Under the pieces are notes generated by a model that was not told the origin of the DNA, did no database searches, and worked only from the letters and a program-made list of their open reading frames with translations. Positions 62,088 to 64,000 of a DNA stretch of 64,000 bases are shown one piece after another (within the stretch, counting starts at the first letter, position 1; every line of letters starts with the position of its first letter). This stretch comes from Opeltia flavorubescens. Its lineage: Eukaryota > Ascomycota > Lecanoromycetes > Teloschistales > Teloschistaceae. Position numbers and translations under genes: made by a program. The stretch is taken from the NCBI GenBank assembly GCA_000442125.1, contig KE546985.1, positions 558,001-622,000 of the forward strand. The letters run 5' to 3'.

Positions 62088-63140
62088 GGTAGAAAGGAGT
62101 AAGACGAGAATTATGTGTAAGACCTGAGTTTACTGGGTTGATAATTGATATTTGGAGTTCACAGTTGAATAGTAGTAAAATAATTTGAGAAGTCCTAAGC
62201 AAAGATAGCTTGCTCTATCAGTCCAAGAGTCTCAAAACCGTCCAGTCTATAGGCAATCTCAAAGGGCCACTTTGGCGATGTTCTCCACCTCTATATGATA
62301 TGTCTGTTCCTTGTCCGTGTCATCTTCAATCTGGAACGGTCAGATATCCACGTCAATTATTGCGGTATGATTGGTTTACAGCATATTTGGTGTTGCTGCT
62401 TCTAAATTCAAGGACTTTACCCTTGCGCCATTTTTCTATCAGATCAGCTAGAGCCTACCAAGCAGAGAGTGTGGGGATCCCTACTGTTGCGAAAGTACCA
62501 CACGTTGTCGTTGGGTTCGTACTTCGTTTCGAACGTTGAGCCTTGGGGTGGAGGGGGAGGCATTATATCACCTACAGGCTAAAAAGGCAGTACAATTTGT
62601 TAAGTACTTTCCTGTAGACGTGGGAGCCCACTTTGGGGAAATGAGCTGCCTTTTAGGCTGCAACCAAGTAACAAGGCTGCGTTCGATGAGCCTTATAAGA
62701 AGAGGGTGCCGATCGGGCGGATTTGGTGAGTTTAACCATTGAATATGGAATAACCACTACTACTAAATACCATTTCCGTTATGCATTCTTTCCTCTCTCT
62801 CTTGTCGTATCGTTGGTTTGGTCAATCTGCAGGGTTCTGTATAGATGCGTGGGTGGAATGGTTCGGCTCAACGTGATTTGGATAGACCAGTTGCCAACCC
62901 CTGTCGACTACCTGTGAACAAGTATACTAGTGCTGATGAAGCCTGATCGGCTAAAAGGCTAGACAAACGTAATCATTGTACTTGGTACTTTGCCGACCGT
63001 TCTTTAGGGACGCAGTACGGAGCATTGTATGGATCGCTGACTGATTTATAGCCACTCTTGAGACACTGCCTGCGTGGAGTGCTTTAAGATGGTAGAGTTA
63101 AGAATACGCGAGGTTTTACAGTCTACGAGGAGCATTAACT
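62088..63140. other. Upstream region of the kinase-ankyrin gene, no other gene seen
   Basis: Normal composition. Several short frames (for example 62210-62539) lack an ATG, a family resemblance or splice context. The first few hundred bases should hold the promoter of the minus-strand gene starting at 62087. Confidence 0.35.
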
Positions 63141-63398
63141 TCAGCTCAAAGAATCGAGCAAACTGAGTGTAGAGCGCGAGAATACCCTTGCAACTACGTC
63201 CTTCAATGTAGCATCTAGATAGAATGCGGAGAGGTTTTTGGTCGTGCTCGGTAAAGAATATCCGCCTCTAATTGCGATACAGAATCGAAAAGAACCGGAG
63301 ACCATGGTACAGTCACCCAATCGTTCAGATTGATAGAGTGCTGAAATGGCAAATTGTTGTAGCTTGTTCGATGATTCTACTTGTTCTGCAATGCTCAT
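63141..63398 (-). CDS. Candidate first exon or small unknown gene, 85 aa
   Basis: ATG-initiated minus-strand frame beginning MSIAEQVESSNKLQQFAISA, an amphipathic helix-like start. It ends in a Ser/Leu-rich tail. No family was recognised and no matching downstream exon was found. It may be real, but evidence is thin. Confidence 0.25.
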   Translation of the reverse strand: MSIAEQVESSNKLQQFAISALYQSERLGDCTMVSGSFRFCIAIRGGYSLPSTTKNLSAFYLDATLKDVVARVFSRSTLSLLDSLS

Positions 63399-64000
63399 GC
63401 ACGACAGGATAGCATGATATTAACCTTTCTCGCTGGTCGTATGGTTGATAACATGTCGTACATTAGATTAATCGTGAGAGTCAGATATAATAGACTTCAA
63501 ATCTTACCTTAGATTTATTTGATATTATACTGCCTTGCGCCCAGCTGAATCTGGTCCCAATCCTTCCCTTTTAGAGGTTACGAGACGCTACAGCTAGTGA
63601 AGTGCCTTGTCCAGCACTTGAAGCAACACATCATGGACTAGCGCCGTACGCAACGAAAGTTCTTCTCTACGTGTGAAGCACTCCATTCACTAGGACAGCG
63701 ATCTCACACGTGTCGATAAAGAACCCTTTCTCAAATCGATTTTCAAGTTATTGACCAATAGCTTTTTAAATCATGCACAATGACTTGTAATACCAGGGCC
63801 GATATATCCAATTTCTCCGCCGAGAAACGCTGATTGTCCATTCATACTCTATCTAGTGTACGAAACATTCTCTTCTTCGGCGAAGCATTTTAAAAGATAC
63901 TGCAGTTATAGTCGATACCTCCCTTGAAACTCCGCTGAAAGCGTCAAGAATAGGCGAATGTTACTTTGACTAGTTTACCACTTCGGTTATCCCAGCTCTT
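63399..64000. other. Terminal stretch, nothing recognised
   Basis: Normal composition without an open frame of note, repeat partner or RNA gene that I can see. Confidence 0.35.

Noticed and set aside
1-64000. CRISPR arrays, bacterial operons or ribosomal RNA genes
   Set aside because: No regularly spaced repeats of that type and no rRNA landmarks were seen; intron-bearing genes and RIP indicate a fungal nuclear genome.

Overview
The window looks like a compartmentalised chromosome region of a filamentous ascomycete (Pezizomycotina). Genes have short introns (44-85 bp) with GTAAGT-like donors and CTAAC-type branch points. The protein families are typical of that group: Rhodopsin-domain membrane proteins, a CorA-like protein, a DUF7730-like protein, a kinase-ankyrin protein and a type I mucin-like membrane protein. 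Long repeat blocks are extremely AT-rich and nearly devoid of CpA/TpG while still holding CpG. This is the footprint of repeat-induced point mutation (RIP), not of CpG deamination.

Layout: 1-5905 Copia LTR fossil, open at the left edge; 5906-9780 gene island with an intact two-exon Ulp1-like cysteine protease gene and a broken minus-strand gene; 9781-19460 AT block with a Gypsy-like LTR fossil (minus), short inserted repeats and a further fragment; 20311-23195 Fot1/pogo-type DNA transposon carrying a nested TA-flanked MITE; 23300-24126 Rhodopsin-family pseudogene; 24878-28853 two divergent multi-exon genes of unknown function, one with a single in-frame stop; 29743-31957 a TIR-bounded element; 31990-32659 a MetE/UROD-like pseudogene; 32846-38378 an intact 895-aa coiled-coil plus kinase-like gene and a CorA-like gene with two in-frame stops; 39678-49982 a second copy of the Gypsy-like fossil in the opposite orientation, with another LTR element nested at 40623-44064; 49983-55350 decayed sequence; 55779-62087 a row of host pseudogenes (DUF7730-like, type I membrane protein, kinase-ankyrin); 62088-64000 no convincing gene.

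Three gene models look intact: the Ulp1-like protease (6993-9157), the 391-aa unknown protein (27495-28853) and the kinase-like protein (32846-35533). Most other host genes are lightly damaged, and their stops are mainly TAA/TAG where CAA/CAG would fit. This suggests RIP leaking from the neighbouring repeats into single-copy genes. I see no operon-like or pathway-like cooperation. The region reads as an accessory, repeat-rich and possibly subtelomeric compartment. No clearly new multi-gene system was found. The best candidates for novelty are the kinase-like protein, the two unknown divergent genes and a repeat core shared by several otherwise different elements.
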